64,000 nt of DNA from an uncultured Clostridia bacterium (GTDB lineage: Bacteria > Bacillota > Clostridia > Christensenellales > Borkfalkiaceae). Below the pieces are notes generated by a model that was given only the letters and a program-made list of their open reading frames with translations, searched no databases and had not been told where the DNA came from. The position numbers and the translations under genes were made by a program. This document shows positions 37,203 through 47,244 of the stretch, one piece after another (the first letter of the stretch is position 1; every line of letters starts with the position of its first letter). The stretch spans positions 1 to 64,000 of the forward strand of contig CANPZD010000006.1 in NCBI GenBank assembly GCA_947589085.1. Direction: 5' to 3'.

Positions 37203-38186
37203 ATGGTAGAAAAGACTTACGAAAAAGAAGCGGCGTTTTTGTCGCCCTACGCGAAGCACTCGAAAGATACGCTGGGCCGCCTGCGTGAGGAACAGCCGTG
37301 TTCGATGCGCACAGAATTTCAGCGCGACCGCGACCGTATCATATATTCGAAAGCATTCTTGCGTCTGAAAAACAAGACGCAGGTTTTCTTTGCGCCCGAC
37401 GGCGACCACTATATGTCCCGTCTCACGCACACTTTGGACGTATGCCAGATCGCGCGTTCCATCGCGCGCTGTCTCTCTCTCAACGAAGATCTCGCGGAGG
37501 CGATCGCGCTCGGGCACGACCTCGGCCATACGCCGTTCGGGCACGTGGGGGAGCGCGTGCTGGACGCTCTCTGCCCGCAGGGGTTCCGGCATTCGGAACA
37601 ATCGCTGCGCGTTGTGGACCTGCTCGAAAAGGACGGGGCGGGTCTCAATCTCACGTTTGAGGTGCGCGACGGCATTCTCAACCATCCCAAGAGCGGCAAT
37701 CCGTCTACGTTGGAGGGCGTCGCCGTCTCTCTGGCCGATCGGATCGCATACATAAACCACGACATCGAGGACGCCGTTCGCGCGGGGTTTCTCGATCCCA
37801 AAGAGCTGCCTCGCCGCGCGGTGAACGCGTTCGGAAACGACACTTCATCGCGCATCAACACGGCGATCCTCGATATTTATGCGGAATCTGCCGGCAAGCC
37901 GTATGTGAGAATGTCCGAAGAACGGCAGGCGGCGTTGGATGAACTGCGCGCTTTCATGTTCGAGCGGGTATACGAACAGACGAACAAACTCATTCAGGAG
38001 AGTGCCGGGCGCATGCTCGAGGCGCTCTATACCTATTTCACGAAACGGCCGGAAGATCTTCCGCCGATGTATCTCAAACATGCGGATCCGCCCCGTGCGG
38101 TGTGCGATTATCTCTCTTCCATGACGGACCGGTACGCGATCAATGTGTTCAAACGGCTGTTTGTGCCGCGGGAGGGAAGCGTATGA
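37203..38186 (+). CDS. dgt: dGTPase-like HD-domain triphosphohydrolase
   Basis: A 327-residue protein of the deoxynucleoside triphosphate triphosphohydrolase family. HD-site residues are in SRLTHTLDV and ALGHDLGHTPFGHVGE, with VSLADRIAYINHDIEDA further on. In Clostridia this gene usually precedes dnaG and rpoD, as here. ATG at 37203; no clear SD is seen within 12 bases upstream, where the sequence is AT-rich. It may hydrolyse dNTPs to balance pools. Confidence 0.93.
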   Translation: MVEKTYEKEAAFLSPYAKHSKDTLGRLREEQPCSMRTEFQRDRDRIIYSKAFLRLKNKTQVFFAPDGDHYMSRLTHTLDVCQIARSIARCLSLNEDLAEAIALGHDLGHTPFGHVGERVLDALCPQGFRHSEQSLRVVDLLEKDGAGLNLTFEVRDGILNHPKSGNPSTLEGVAVSLADRIAYINHDIEDAVRAGFLDPKELPRRAVNAFGNDTSSRINTAILDIYAESAGKPYVRMSEERQAALDELRAFMFERVYEQTNKLIQESAGRMLEALYTYFTKRPEDLPPMYLKHADPPRAVCDYLSSMTDRYAINVFKRLFVPREGSV

Positions 38187-39973
38187 ACCGCAGCGGAGAC
38201 TTCGCCGAATTCATCCGCGTGCTCAAAGAGAAGAGCGACATTGTAGACGTCGTGGGTTCCTATGTGAAGTTGGAGCGGAGAGGATATAACTATTGGGCGT
38301 GCTGTCCGTTCCACCACGAAAAGACGCCGTCGTTTTCCGTCAATGCGGCCGATCGGTTCTATCATTGTTTCGGCTGCGGCGTTTCGGGCGACGTGATCGG
38401 CTTTATCAAGGCGTACGAAAACGTGGATTTTTTGCAGGCGGTGCAGATTTTGGCGGCCCGCGCGGGTCTCGAAGTGCCCGCATTCGACGATCGGGCGGCC
38501 GAAGAGACCGCCGAAAAGAAAAAGAAGCGGGACAGGCTCTCTTTGCTCATGCGGACGGCGGCGCGTTTTTATCTGAACAATCTGTATTCCGGCAAAGCGC
38601 AGCCGCATGTGGACTATATCGCGAAGCGCGGCCTCAAACCTTCCGTTGTGAAAAAGTTCGGGCTGGGCGCGTCTCTCGACTATTACGGACTGCCTTCGCA
38701 CCTGCTTGCGCAGGGATTCACGCCCGAGGAGTGCGTGGAGAGCGGGGCATGCGTGCGCACCGAAGAGGGACGGCTCATCGATGCGGAAGGCGAGCGGCTG
38801 ATCATTCCCATCATCAACCATATGGACGAAGTCGTCGCGTTCGGCGGAAGGATTCTGAAACCGTCGGACCGCGCAAAATACAAGAACACGCGCGAGACCG
38901 CGCTCTTCAACAAGAGCAGGAATCTTTTCAATATCAATCTGGTCAAAAAGGAAAAGCGCGCCGCGGGATTGCCCTTTCTCATTATGGTGGAAGGGTATAT
39001 GGATGCGATTTCACTCTATCAGGCCGGATTCCGCAATGTTGTCGCCAGCATGGGAACGTCGCTTACCAAGGATCAGGCGCGCCTGTGCAAGCGGTACACG
39101 GATACGGTCTATATCAGTTACGACGGAGATTTCGCGGGGCAGAAGGCAAATTTGCGCGGCCTCGAGATCCTCGGCGACGAGGGGTTGAAAGTGCGCGTCG
39201 TGCCGCTCCCCGATGGGTTGGATCCCGACGACGTCATCAAAACGCAGGGGGAGGAAGGATATCGGAACTGTCTCGACGCGGCCATGCCGCTCATCGATTT
39301 CAGGATCCTCGCCCAGCAGCGAAAATACGATCTTACGAACCCGTACGAAAAGCGGGAGTTCGTAAAGGAGGCATTGGCGATCACGCGCGAGGCGGAGAGC
39401 GCGACGGAGCGGGAAGAGCTTCTTCGGCGCATTTCCGCATTGACGGAGATCAGTCAATCCGCGCTTCTGAGAGATCTCGAGAACGCGCCCGCCGAAAAGG
39501 CGCAGCCGGCGCCCGCAGCGCCGTCACCCCGCGAGAATGACGCGGACGGCGACAAAAAAGCGGCGCGGTTTGTGTTGGCCGCCTGCCTGCTTTCCAAACC
39601 CTATGCCGCGGATTGCGACGTCGCGTCGTATCATTTTTCCGATGAAGAGCATAGGTTTATTGCGTCGTACATTGCGGAGGGCAGAAAAGAAGGACGGGTA
39701 CGCCCCAGCGGCCTGTTCGATCTGATGAAAGCGGACGGAGAACTCTCCGAGATCCTGAATCTCGACTACGGAGAAAATCTCGACGGCGCGGCCGCGGAAA
39801 AGTATTTTGCGGATTGTCTCGCCGCGCTGGAACGCAAGTCGCTTGCCGCCTGCATCGCGGCCGAACGTCAGCGGTACGAGCGCGCCGCGTCGGCGGAAGA
39901 AAAACGCGATATCCTGAAACGAATCGACGAATACACCAAAAAATTGAAGAAACAAATTGGAGGAAGGGTATGA
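38183..39973 (+). CDS. dnaG: DNA primase
   Basis: A 596-residue primase. N-terminal CHC2 zinc domain ([15 protein letters not shown]...[16 protein letters not shown]), catalytic Toprim core ([30 protein letters not shown]) and a C-terminal helicase-binding region from about residue 440. ATGA overlap with dgt; GGGAGGGA as SD. Confidence 0.98.
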   Translation: MNRSGDFAEFIRVLKEKSDIVDVVGSYVKLERRGYNYWACCPFHHEKTPSFSVNAADRFYHCFGCGVSGDVIGFIKAYENVDFLQAVQILAARAGLEVPAFDDRAAEETAEKKKKRDRLSLLMRTAARFYLNNLYSGKAQPHVDYIAKRGLKPSVVKKFGLGASLDYYGLPSHLLAQGFTPEECVESGACVRTEEGRLIDAEGERLIIPIINHMDEVVAFGGRILKPSDRAKYKNTRETALFNKSRNLFNINLVKKEKRAAGLPFLIMVEGYMDAISLYQAGFRNVVASMGTSLTKDQARLCKRYTDTVYISYDGDFAGQKANLRGLEILGDEGLKVRVVPLPDGLDPDDVIKTQGEEGYRNCLDAAMPLIDFRILAQQRKYDLTNPYEKREFVKEALAITREAESATEREELLRRISALTEISQSALLRDLENAPAEKAQPAPAAPSPRENDADGDKKAARFVLAACLLSKPYAADCDVASYHFSDEEHRFIASYIAEGRKEGRVRPSGLFDLMKADGELSEILNLDYGENLDGAAAEKYFADCLAALERKSLAACIAAERQRYERAASAEEKRDILKRIDEYTKKLKKQIGGRV

Positions 39974-41025
39974 ACGTAACCGAACAACAACTCAACGAGC
40001 TGATCGAGTCGCTCGCATCCGATTATAAAATGAAGGGAAGCATTTCCACCAATGCGCTCTGCGACGCGTTGGAAAAATACGATCTTTCTCCTCAGCAGAT
40101 CGAACAGATCTATCACGTGCTCCCGGATATCGGGATCACCGTATACGACGAGGATGAGCGCGATAAAGAGCTTTTCGAACAGGCGCTTTCGGACATCGGG
40201 TTAGACGATCCCGTAAAAATGTATCTCAAAGAGATCGGCCGCGTTCCGCTGCTCTCCGGCGACGAAGAGATCGAGCTTGCCCGCAAAATGCAGGAGGGCG
40301 ACGAGGCGGCAAAGCGGCGGCTTTCGGAGGCGAACCTGCGGCTTGTCGTTTCCATTGCAAAGAGATACGTCGGGCGCGGCATGCTTTTTCTCGATCTCAT
40401 TCAGGAGGGAAATCTCGGCCTCATGAAGGCGGTTGAGAAGTTTGACTATCAAAAAGGATTCAAATTTTCGACGTACGCGACGTGGTGGATCCGTCAAAGC
40501 ATCACGCGCGCGATCGCCGATCAGGCGCGTACCATCCGGATCCCCGTTCACATGGTGGAGACCATCAATAAGCTTACCCGCTGTTCCCGGATGCTCTTGC
40601 AGGAGAACGGCAGAGAGCCGACGCCCGAAGAATTGGCGACGGCGATGGGCGTAGACGTGTCGCGCGTGATGGAGATCCAGAAGATCGCGCAGGATCCCGT
40701 CTCTCTGGAAACGCCCATCGGCGAAGAGGAGGATTCCCACCTCGGCGACTTTATCGAGGACGATAAAACGCAGACCCCGGGAGACAGCGTGACTTCCATC
40801 ATGCTGAAAGAACAGCTTTTGGGCGTGCTCGATACGCTCACCCCGCGCGAAGAAAAAGTTCTGCGGCTCCGTTACGGGATCGACGACGGCAAACCGCGTA
40901 CGCTCGAAGAAGTCGGCAAAGAATTCAACGTCACGCGCGAGCGCATCCGTCAGATCGAAGCGAAAGCGCTCCGGAAGCTTCGCCATCCGTCGCGCAGCAA
41001 GAAGCTCAAAGATTTTCTCAACTGA
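39970..41025 (+). CDS. rpoD: RNA polymerase primary sigma factor
   Basis: A 351-residue sigma-70/sigma-A. Short region 1.1 (about 1-60), region 1.2 ([16 protein letters not shown]), 2.1-2.4 ([54 protein letters not shown]), region 3, and 4.1-4.2 ([45 protein letters not shown]). It recognises the TTGACA/TATAAT promoters seen throughout the window. ATGA overlap with dnaG. Confidence 0.99.
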   Translation: MNVTEQQLNELIESLASDYKMKGSISTNALCDALEKYDLSPQQIEQIYHVLPDIGITVYDEDERDKELFEQALSDIGLDDPVKMYLKEIGRVPLLSGDEEIELARKMQEGDEAAKRRLSEANLRLVVSIAKRYVGRGMLFLDLIQEGNLGLMKAVEKFDYQKGFKFSTYATWWIRQSITRAIADQARTIRIPVHMVETINKLTRCSRMLLQENGREPTPEELATAMGVDVSRVMEIQKIAQDPVSLETPIGEEEDSHLGDFIEDDKTQTPGDSVTSIMLKEQLLGVLDTLTPREEKVLRLRYGIDDGKPRTLEEVGKEFNVTRERIRQIEAKALRKLRHPSRSKKLKDFLN

Positions 41026-41699
41026 TGCGGGAAAGACTTTCGCACATCTGCGCCGCGCTGCATTCCGCGCGCGTATTTGCGGATATCGGCTGCGATCACG
41101 GATATTGCACGCAGTACATGCTGCGACACGGCCTCTGCGAGCGCGCGTATCTCTCGGATATCAGCGCCGGGAGCCTCAAAAAGGCGGAATCGCTTCTTGC
41201 GGAATACATAGCGGAGGGGAGATGCATTCCCGTCGTTGCAGACGGGCTACAAGGGATCCCGGAGCCGTGCGATCTTGTTCTGATCGCCGGAATGGGCGGC
41301 GAAGAGATCGTCCGGATCCTCGGACCCTATCCGCTTCCGGAAAAGTTCGTGCTGCAACCTATGAAGAACGCCGAGAAAGTGCGCCGTTTTTTGCTCGCGC
41401 GCGGGGGAAGGATCGAATGCGATCTCACGTTTTCGGAAGGGGATCGGAAAATGAAGTTTTACGATCTCATCTGCGGCTGCGGGGCGGGCGGCGACGGCTA
41501 TACGGATATGGAATTCCGCTACGGGCGGGACAACCTCCGCGGCGGATCTTCGGCATTTTGCGCCATGCTGCGAACGGAGCGGGATAAACTTGCGGAGCGC
41601 GCCGCGCGGCCGGATATGAACGAAAAAGCGCGCGCCGGACTTCTGGAAAAACTCAGAGAAATCGAGGGGATCCTCCATGAAATTGAAACAGATTTATGA
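41025..41699 (+). CDS. trmK: tRNA (adenine(22)-N1)-methyltransferase
   Basis: A 224-residue SAM methyltransferase: FADIGCDHGYCTQYML (motif I), YLSDISAGSL, LVLIAGMGGEEI (motif IV region), LQPMKNAEKVRRFL, and the C-terminal coiled-coil domain (about 160-224). TrmK follows rpoD in most Firmicutes. Starts on the last base of the rpoD stop and overlaps the next gene by 23 bases. Confidence 0.94.
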   Translation: MRERLSHICAALHSARVFADIGCDHGYCTQYMLRHGLCERAYLSDISAGSLKKAESLLAEYIAEGRCIPVVADGLQGIPEPCDLVLIAGMGGEEIVRILGPYPLPEKFVLQPMKNAEKVRRFLLARGGRIECDLTFSEGDRKMKFYDLICGCGAGGDGYTDMEFRYGRDNLRGGSSAFCAMLRTERDKLAERAARPDMNEKARAGLLEKLREIEGILHEIETDL

Positions 41700-42459
41700 G
41701 GCGGCGGACAAGCTTGCTCCGTTTGCGCTCTCGGAAGAATATGTTACGCGGCTCGGGTATCACGACAACAGCGGCGTCATTCTGGATTGCGGCGACGAGA
41801 TCGAAGGGATCCTGTTTTCCCTCGACCTTTCCCGCGCTGCCGTGGAAGCGGCAAAGCGGGCGCATGCGAATTGTATCTTCACCCATCATCCGGCCATCTG
41901 GAACGGCGTGATGAAATTGGAAGAAGGGCGCGGCGCAGACGGCGTTGTGGCGTGCGTCAGAGAGCGCATTTCCGTGATCTCCGCGCACCTGAACCTCGAC
42001 GCTGCGCCGGGCGGCATCGACGAGTGGCTGATGCGCGGATTGGGCGGAAACAAGCCGATCGCAAGTTGGGAACAGCTGACGGGCGGCTGTTACGGCAGGG
42101 TCTACGATACGCAGCGGCGGACCGTCGGGGAATTTGTCGCGCATATCAAAAAAGAATTTTCGACGGATCGCGTTATCGCTTACGGCAGCGCGCCCGTCGG
42201 GCGGATCGCAAGTTTTTGCGGCGGCGGATTCGAGGAAAGATCGCTTGCCTTTGCCGTGGAACAGGGCGCGGATACGTTGGTGTCCTCAGACGGGAAGCAT
42301 CATCTTCTGGCAAGCGCTTTGGAACAGGGTCTGAACGTGGTTTTGCTCACGCATTACGCTTCGGAAAATTACGGATTTCTCCGCTTTGCGGAGAAGATGA
42401 AAGAGACGCTCGGCGCAAAGGTTTCGACGGAAACGTTTACGGACGCCGCTCTGCTTTGA
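41677..42459 (+). CDS. Nif3-like dinuclear metal centre protein
   Basis: A 260-residue NIF3/YqfO-family protein. Metal ligands are expected in FTHHPAIWNGV, SAHLNLDAAPGGIDEWL and the late LTHYASE-type segment (VVLLTHYASENYGF). The short form without the inserted PII-like domain of B. subtilis YqfO. Annotated in databases as a GTP cyclohydrolase I type 2 homologue, but the function is not established. Gene order trmK-nif3 is conserved. Confidence 0.93.
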   Translation: MKLKQIYEAADKLAPFALSEEYVTRLGYHDNSGVILDCGDEIEGILFSLDLSRAAVEAAKRAHANCIFTHHPAIWNGVMKLEEGRGADGVVACVRERISVISAHLNLDAAPGGIDEWLMRGLGGNKPIASWEQLTGGCYGRVYDTQRRTVGEFVAHIKKEFSTDRVIAYGSAPVGRIASFCGGGFEERSLAFAVEQGADTLVSSDGKHHLLASALEQGLNVVLLTHYASENYGFLRFAEKMKETLGAKVSTETFTDAALL

Positions 42460-42498
42460 ACGGATCGCAGGAATAAATACGAAAAGGAGTAGATAGAA

Positions 42499-43197
42499 AT
42501 GCCGGTTTCAAACGAATTATTGGAATATCAGAAGGTAGACGCCGGGCTACGCAAAATCGAACAGGAAATTGCCTCCACGGAGGAACGGAAGAAATATCTT
42601 CAGGCGAGAAAGATCATGAAAGCGGCGCTCGACAGGCTGGACTCCCTCGACCGTCATGCCGCGGAGCTGATCCGTCTCAGAGACGACCTTGCCGCGCGGG
42701 TGGAAGCGACGAGCAAGGGACTTGAAGAATATGAGGATATCGACGAGCTGCTGGAAGGCGGCGCGGACGTCGGATTTTACAAAAAGAATGCGCAGACGCT
42801 GCTCGACAGGCTGCGTTCGGTCAAGGCGGAACTCAATCGTCTGCTCGGCGAAATCGACAAGATCGCCGCCGAATATAAAAAGCTCATGGAGCAGGGCAGA
42901 CAGGCCAACAAACAGTACAAGGAAAACAAAGAGAAAGCGGATCTCATCGAGCAGGCGCACGACGGCGAGATCAAAGCGCTGAAAGGCAAACTGCGGGAGA
43001 TCGGCAAGACGATCGATCCCAAGATCCTCGAATTGTACAGCATGAAGCGCAAAGAGGGGATCTTCCCGGTCGTGGTGCCGTTGACCGACTGGATGTGCGT
43101 GTGCGGGGTGGAACTTCCGCTCTTACACCGGAGCGAGCTTGCCGGCGGAAACATGATCGAATGCGAACATTGCCGAAGGCTGATCTATAAGGCGTAG
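42499..43197 (+). CDS. Zinc-ribbon coiled-coil protein (C4-type, YlxR-unrelated, CT398/DUF164-like)
   Basis: A 232-residue protein made of a long alpha-helical coiled coil (about residues 5-165) followed by a C-terminal zinc ribbon with CVCG (about 200-203) and CEHC (about 221-224). This fits the CT398-like family often annotated as zinc ribbon domain protein; in other bacteria the gene follows nif3. Possibly a scaffold that binds nucleic acid or a sigma factor; role unknown. SD AAAAGGAG seven or more bases before the ATG. Confidence 0.85.
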   Translation: MPVSNELLEYQKVDAGLRKIEQEIASTEERKKYLQARKIMKAALDRLDSLDRHAAELIRLRDDLAARVEATSKGLEEYEDIDELLEGGADVGFYKKNAQTLLDRLRSVKAELNRLLGEIDKIAAEYKKLMEQGRQANKQYKENKEKADLIEQAHDGEIKALKGKLREIGKTIDPKILELYSMKRKEGIFPVVVPLTDWMCVCGVELPLLHRSELAGGNMIECEHCRRLIYKA

Positions 43198-43240
43198 CGC
43201 ACGCTTTTTCGTGCGCGCGGCATACCATAGTTCGGTATGC
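43197..43240 (+). promoter_or_regulatory. Two hairpins in front of alr; the second contains the start codon
   Basis: GCGCACG (43197-43203) pairs with CGTGCGC (43210-43216) over CTTTTT(T), then GCATACC (43220-43226) pairs with GGTATGC (43234-43240) over seven bases. The ATG of alr is 43237-43239, inside the second stem, and no SD is present. This could sequester translation initiation. Confidence 0.5.
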
Positions 43241-44229
43241 AATCCATTCTTGCCGTAGTAAATCTCAACGAGATCCGAAAGAATGCGCGCGCCGTTCTGC
43301 GGCATGCGAACAAGCCGTTGATCGCCGTTGTAAAAGACGACGCTTACGGCCACGGCGCAGAACAGGTCGCGCATGCGCTTCACGGCGTGGCGGCTGCATT
43401 TGCCGTTGCCACCGTGGAGGAGGGCGCGCGGCTCCGTTCGGCCGGGATCTCGGAACCCATTCTCGTACTCACGCCTCCCCTCGCAAAAGAGGAGGCGTTG
43501 AAAATCGCGGCGTACGGACTTACGGCGACCGCTTCTTCTTGTCGGTCTCTGGATCTTTTGGTCGGCCTCGGAGAGATCGAAGCGCATCTTGCCGTCAACA
43601 CGGGAATGAATCGGTACGGGTTCCGCGCCGATCGCGTCGAGGCGGCGTTGAGGGAAGCCGCAAAAAAGAACGTGAAGATCTCCGGCGTATATTCGCATTT
43701 GTACGCGCCGGAAAACGACGCCGCGCGTAACGAGCAGAAAGAAAGATTCTTTCGCGCCGCCGCGCAGACGAAGCGATATTTTCCGGAGGCGAAAGCGCAT
43801 CTTTCCGCGACGGGCGGCATGTTGGCGGGCGACGATTTCGACGCGGTGCGCGTCGGTCTTGCGCTCTACGGATATCTTCCCGAGGGGCAAAAAGGACTTT
43901 CCGTAACGCCCGCGCTGAAAATATATGCGGCCGTAGCCGAAAACCGCGTCAGGTTCGGAAGCGGCGCCGGGTATCAGCGCGCTGCGGAGGATCTGAACGA
44001 ACTGCACACGCTTCGGCTCGGTTACGGAGACGGGTTCTTCCGCGAGGGAGGCCTCGGCGCCTTCGGAAAGCTGTGCATGGACGCGTGCGTGCGAAAGGGG
44101 TACGCCCCCGTCGGAAAACGCGTGCTCGTGCTCGAAAACGCCGCGGCATACGCGGCCGAACACGGGACCACGGCGTACGAAGTACTTGTGAATGTGACCA
44201 AAAAAGCGGAGATTTATTATATTTTCTGA
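43237..44229 (+). CDS. alr: Alanine racemase
   Basis: A 330-residue PLP enzyme supplying D-alanine for peptidoglycan, somewhat shorter than the usual 370. N-terminal TIM barrel with VVNLNEIRKNA and the PLP lysine in AVVKDDAYGHG (about residue 31), HLAVNTGMNRYG, GVYSHLYAPEN, DDFDAVRVGLALYG; C-terminal beta domain with VRFGSGAGYQR, LRLGYGDGF and KLCMDACV (cf. GRVCMDQ). The start context is odd: no SD and a hairpin over the ATG. Could be a narrower-substrate racemase, but Alr is most likely. Confidence 0.93.
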   Translation: MQSILAVVNLNEIRKNARAVLRHANKPLIAVVKDDAYGHGAEQVAHALHGVAAAFAVATVEEGARLRSAGISEPILVLTPPLAKEEALKIAAYGLTATASSCRSLDLLVGLGEIEAHLAVNTGMNRYGFRADRVEAALREAAKKNVKISGVYSHLYAPENDAARNEQKERFFRAAAQTKRYFPEAKAHLSATGGMLAGDDFDAVRVGLALYGYLPEGQKGLSVTPALKIYAAVAENRVRFGSGAGYQRAAEDLNELHTLRLGYGDGFFREGGLGAFGKLCMDACVRKGYAPVGKRVLVLENAAAYAAEHGTTAYEVLVNVTKKAEIYYIF

Positions 44230-44245
44230 ACGAAGGAGCGGTTCG

Positions 44246-44779
44246 GTGAGGATCATTGCGGGAAAATACCGCGGGCGCGTGCTCGCACAATTTCGGGGAA
44301 AAGAGATCCGTCCCACATCGGACAGAGTCAAAGAATCGCTGTTTCAGATCCTGTCCGCCCGGCTTGCCGGCGCGCGCGTGCTCGATCTGTTCTGCGGCAG
44401 CGGCGCTCTGGGCATCGAGGCGCTCTCCCGCGGCGCAAAATACGCTGTTTTCAACGATCTCTCCGCCGAAAGTCTTGCGCTCTGCAAGAAGAATCTGGCG
44501 GCGGTCGGCGAGCAGGGGGAACTGCACTGTCTCGATTATAAGAGCTGTCTGAAAACCGTTTCGGGGAAATTCGATCTGATCTTTTCCGATCCGCCGTATC
44601 TTTCGGATTTTACCGAAGAAATTCTGCGCCTCGTTGCCGAGCGCGAGCTTATGCGCGAGAACGGCCTCGTGATCTGTGAAAGCGAGCGGGAGGAGGCGGC
44701 TCCGTCCGGTTGGGATCTGTATGATTTCCGGAGCTACGGCAGAACGAAAATAGCAATGTTTCAAAGGAGTTTTTCATGA
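44246..44779 (+). CDS. rsmD: 16S rRNA (guanine(966)-N2)-methyltransferase
   Basis: A 177-residue RsmD: MRIIAGKYRGRVL, RPTSDRVKESLFQIL, VLDLFCGSGALGIEALSRGA (SAM site) and the catalytic FSDPPYL (DPPY). GTG start at 44246 with a GGAGCGG upstream. Adjacent to coaD as in B. subtilis (ylbH-ylbI). Confidence 0.96.
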   Translation: MRIIAGKYRGRVLAQFRGKEIRPTSDRVKESLFQILSARLAGARVLDLFCGSGALGIEALSRGAKYAVFNDLSAESLALCKKNLAAVGEQGELHCLDYKSCLKTVSGKFDLIFSDPPYLSDFTEEILRLVAERELMRENGLVICESEREEAAPSGWDLYDFRSYGRTKIAMFQRSFS

Positions 44780-45258
44780 AAAAATGCGTGTTTGCGGGCA
44801 CGTTCGATCCGTTTACGGTCGGGCACGCCGACACGGTGGACAAGTGTCTTTCGCTCTTTGACGAAGTGATCGTGGCGGTTGCGGAAAACAAGAAAAAAGT
44901 TTGTATGTTTCCGGCGGAGGAGCGCGCCGAAATGATCCGCGCCGTGTATGCCGCAGAGCCGCGGGTACGCGTTCTGCGCTGGGGCGGCGTGATCGCGGAA
45001 CTTCTGAAACGGGAAAACACGCCGTTCTATGTGCGCGGGATCCGGAATGCGACGGATTTTTCCTACGAGACGGCGGATTTTTATGCGAGCCGCGATCTCA
45101 GCGCGGAGATGATCCCGCTCTATATTCCGTCCGAACAGAAATACCTGCACATCAGTTCCACGCTTGTGAAGAACTGCATTGAATTCGGCGTGCCGTACGC
45201 GAAATACGTGCCGGGCGCCGTGCTTGAATACATCGAGAGGAAATCCGGCCATGTTTGA
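44776..45258 (+). CDS. coaD: Phosphopantetheine adenylyltransferase
   Basis: A 160-residue CoaD that makes dephospho-CoA. Nucleotidyltransferase motif FAGTFDPFTVGHADTV (TxGH), VRGIRNATDFSYE, and LHISSTLVKN (ISSTxVR-type). ATGA overlap with rsmD. Confidence 0.97.
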   Translation: MKKCVFAGTFDPFTVGHADTVDKCLSLFDEVIVAVAENKKKVCMFPAEERAEMIRAVYAAEPRVRVLRWGGVIAELLKRENTPFYVRGIRNATDFSYETADFYASRDLSAEMIPLYIPSEQKYLHISSTLVKNCIEFGVPYAKYVPGAVLEYIERKSGHV

Positions 45259-46279
45259 AAAACAGATCCGCATTCCGTCTGCGGAAGAAATCATTGCGGA
45301 ACACCCTTTGCCCGCCGCGCTCGCGCGCGTCAAGGCCGAACGGGACGCGCTGGCGACCGACGTCATCGCAGGCAGGTCGGACAAGCTTCTCGTGATCGTG
45401 GGGCCTTGTTCCGCGCATGAATCCGCGCCCGTATTGGAGTACGTCCGCCGTCTCGGCGCCCTGAACGAGCGCGTGAAAGAAAAGCTCGTTCTGATCCCGC
45501 GGATCTATACGGCCAAACCCCGTACGCGCGGCGTCGGCTATAAGGGCATGTTCACGCAGCCGGATCCCGAAAACGAAGAGAACATTCTCAAAGGCATCCG
45601 TACCATCCGCGATCTGCACATTCAGGCGATCGCGCAGTCCGGACTTTCGGCCGCGGACGAAATGCTGTACCCCGAAAATTTCGCGTACGTCGAAGATCTG
45701 ATCACGTACAATACGGTGGGCGCGCGGTCGAGCGAGAATCAGCTCCATCGGCTTGTGGCGAGCGGGATCGATCTGCCCGTCGGGATCAAGAATCCCATGA
45801 GCGGATCCATTCCCGTGCTCATCAATTCCATCTATGCCGCACAGAGTCCGCAGGTGTTCAAATATCACGATTATCAGGTCAAAACGGGCGGAAATCCTTA
45901 CGCGCACGCCATTCTCAGAGGGCGCGTGGATAATTACGGCAACGATATCCCGAACTATCATTACGAAACGGTCATGCAGGTATGCGAAGCGTATGCCCGC
46001 ACCGAGGGGGGACTTCGCCATCCCGCGGTCATCATCGACGCCAATCATTCCAATTCGGGCAAGCGTTACGATCAGCAGATCCGTATCGTGGAAGAAACGC
46101 TGCAAAACCGCCTCTACGACGGGGATTTCAAGCGCATCGTAAAGGGATTTATGATCGAAAGTTTTCTCGAAGAGGGGTGTCAGCAGCACGACGAAGTGTT
46201 CGGCAAGTCGATCACGGATCCCTGTCTCGGCTGGGCGGATACGGAAAAACTCATTTTGGAGATCGCGGAAAAAGCCTGA
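45251..46279 (+). CDS. 3-deoxy-7-phosphoheptulonate synthase (class I, AroG type)
   Basis: A 342-residue DAHP synthase, the entry enzyme of the shikimate pathway. Family segments: IVGPCSAHESAPVLEY, LIPRIYTAKPRTRGVGYKGMF, GARSSENQLHRLVASGIDLPVGIKNP, HAILRGRVDNYGNDIPNYHYE, DANHSNSGKRYDQQ and GFMIESFLEEGCQ. The ATG at 45251 overlaps coaD by eight bases; the open frame before it lies inside coaD. It is 10 kb from the other aro genes and disturbs the usual coaD-ylbJ-ylbK order. Confidence 0.97.
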   Translation: MFEKQIRIPSAEEIIAEHPLPAALARVKAERDALATDVIAGRSDKLLVIVGPCSAHESAPVLEYVRRLGALNERVKEKLVLIPRIYTAKPRTRGVGYKGMFTQPDPENEENILKGIRTIRDLHIQAIAQSGLSAADEMLYPENFAYVEDLITYNTVGARSSENQLHRLVASGIDLPVGIKNPMSGSIPVLINSIYAAQSPQVFKYHDYQVKTGGNPYAHAILRGRVDNYGNDIPNYHYETVMQVCEAYARTEGGLRHPAVIIDANHSNSGKRYDQQIRIVEETLQNRLYDGDFKRIVKGFMIESFLEEGCQQHDEVFGKSITDPCLGWADTEKLILEIAEKA

Positions 46280-46280
46280 T

Positions 46281-47213
46281 TTATACCACGGCGAGCGCGA
46301 GCGGGAAACAGATCGCCGCGGAGACCGCGCCCTGTAACAATTTGACGGCGATAAAGGGCGCCGCCTTTACGCCCGCGCGGGAGAGAAATGCGAGTTGCTG
46401 AACCAGCACGCAAAGTCCGCCGAACGTCACGAGAAAGCAGCAGAGCGAGAGATTGAGCGCGGTCGGCTCGCGCGAGAAACAGGCGCAGCCGGTCGTCATT
46501 TCGAGCATTCCGCGCAGGAGAGATTCCGCCGTTGAGGGAAGCGACAGAAACGCGCCCGCATCGGCGAGCATCTGTCCGAATGCGTAAAAAACGGCGATCG
46601 CGGCTCCCACGCAGAGCACGGAGAGCACGGAATTCATCAGAATTTCCGCAAGATCCGTCTTTCCGGCGGTGCGGCGCGGGGCGGCGGAGACCTGCGGTTT
46701 TGCGCGGAAACGAAGAAAAAAGCAGACGGCATACACGCCGGCGAGATGGGAGATATATAAGATCCAGCCGATCGCCGCGCTGCGGAACATTCCGCACCCC
46801 ACGGCGCCGACCAAAAAGGCGGGACCCGTCGTTGTGGAAAGACAGGCGACCCGAAATTTTTCCTCTTCGGAAATGCGGCCAGCTTGCGCGAGATCGAGCA
46901 CGGTCCTCGCGCCGACGGGATAGCCGGAGATCGCGGAAAGCAGGGCGGCGCAGCCGCCTTCGCCCGATACGCGGAAGAGCTTGCCCGCAGGACGGGCAAT
47001 CGCGCCGGAGATCTTGCGAAATATGCCGAGATTGGTAAAAACAGCCGTCAAGAACAGAAAGGGGAGCGTTGCGGGGAGCACGCTCACGGCCCAGAGTGAA
47101 ATTCCGTTTTTCACGCTTTCCGCATAGTGCGCGGGAAAGGTCAGAAAGAGAATGATCGCGGCCGTCACGGCAAGCGTGAGAAGCGCGGAGAGAGCCTTGC
47201 GTGCATATTTCAT
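46281..47213 (-). CDS. ylbJ: YlbJ-like nucleoside-recognition/sporulation membrane protein
   Basis: A 310-residue membrane protein with about eight helices of the SpoIIIJ-unrelated nucleoside recognition (Gate) family, YlbJ type. Family features: SVLPATLPFLFLTAVFTNLG, AISGYPVGARTVLDL, FRVACLSTTTGPAFLVGAVGCGMF. In B. subtilis ylbJ follows coaD and is needed for heat-resistant spores. Here it points the other way, converging on the DAHP synthase gene with one base between them. ATG at 47213; no SD seen, and 31 bases separate it from the divergent patatin gene. Confidence 0.82.
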   Translation of the reverse strand: MKYARKALSALLTLAVTAAIILFLTFPAHYAESVKNGISLWAVSVLPATLPFLFLTAVFTNLGIFRKISGAIARPAGKLFRVSGEGGCAALLSAISGYPVGARTVLDLAQAGRISEEEKFRVACLSTTTGPAFLVGAVGCGMFRSAAIGWILYISHLAGVYAVCFFLRFRAKPQVSAAPRRTAGKTDLAEILMNSVLSVLCVGAAIAVFYAFGQMLADAGAFLSLPSTAESLLRGMLEMTTGCACFSREPTALNLSLCCFLVTFGGLCVLVQQLAFLSRAGVKAAPFIAVKLLQGAVSAAICFPLALAVV

Positions 47214-47244
47214 ATTCAAACGGTATGCGGGGGAGAACAAAAAT

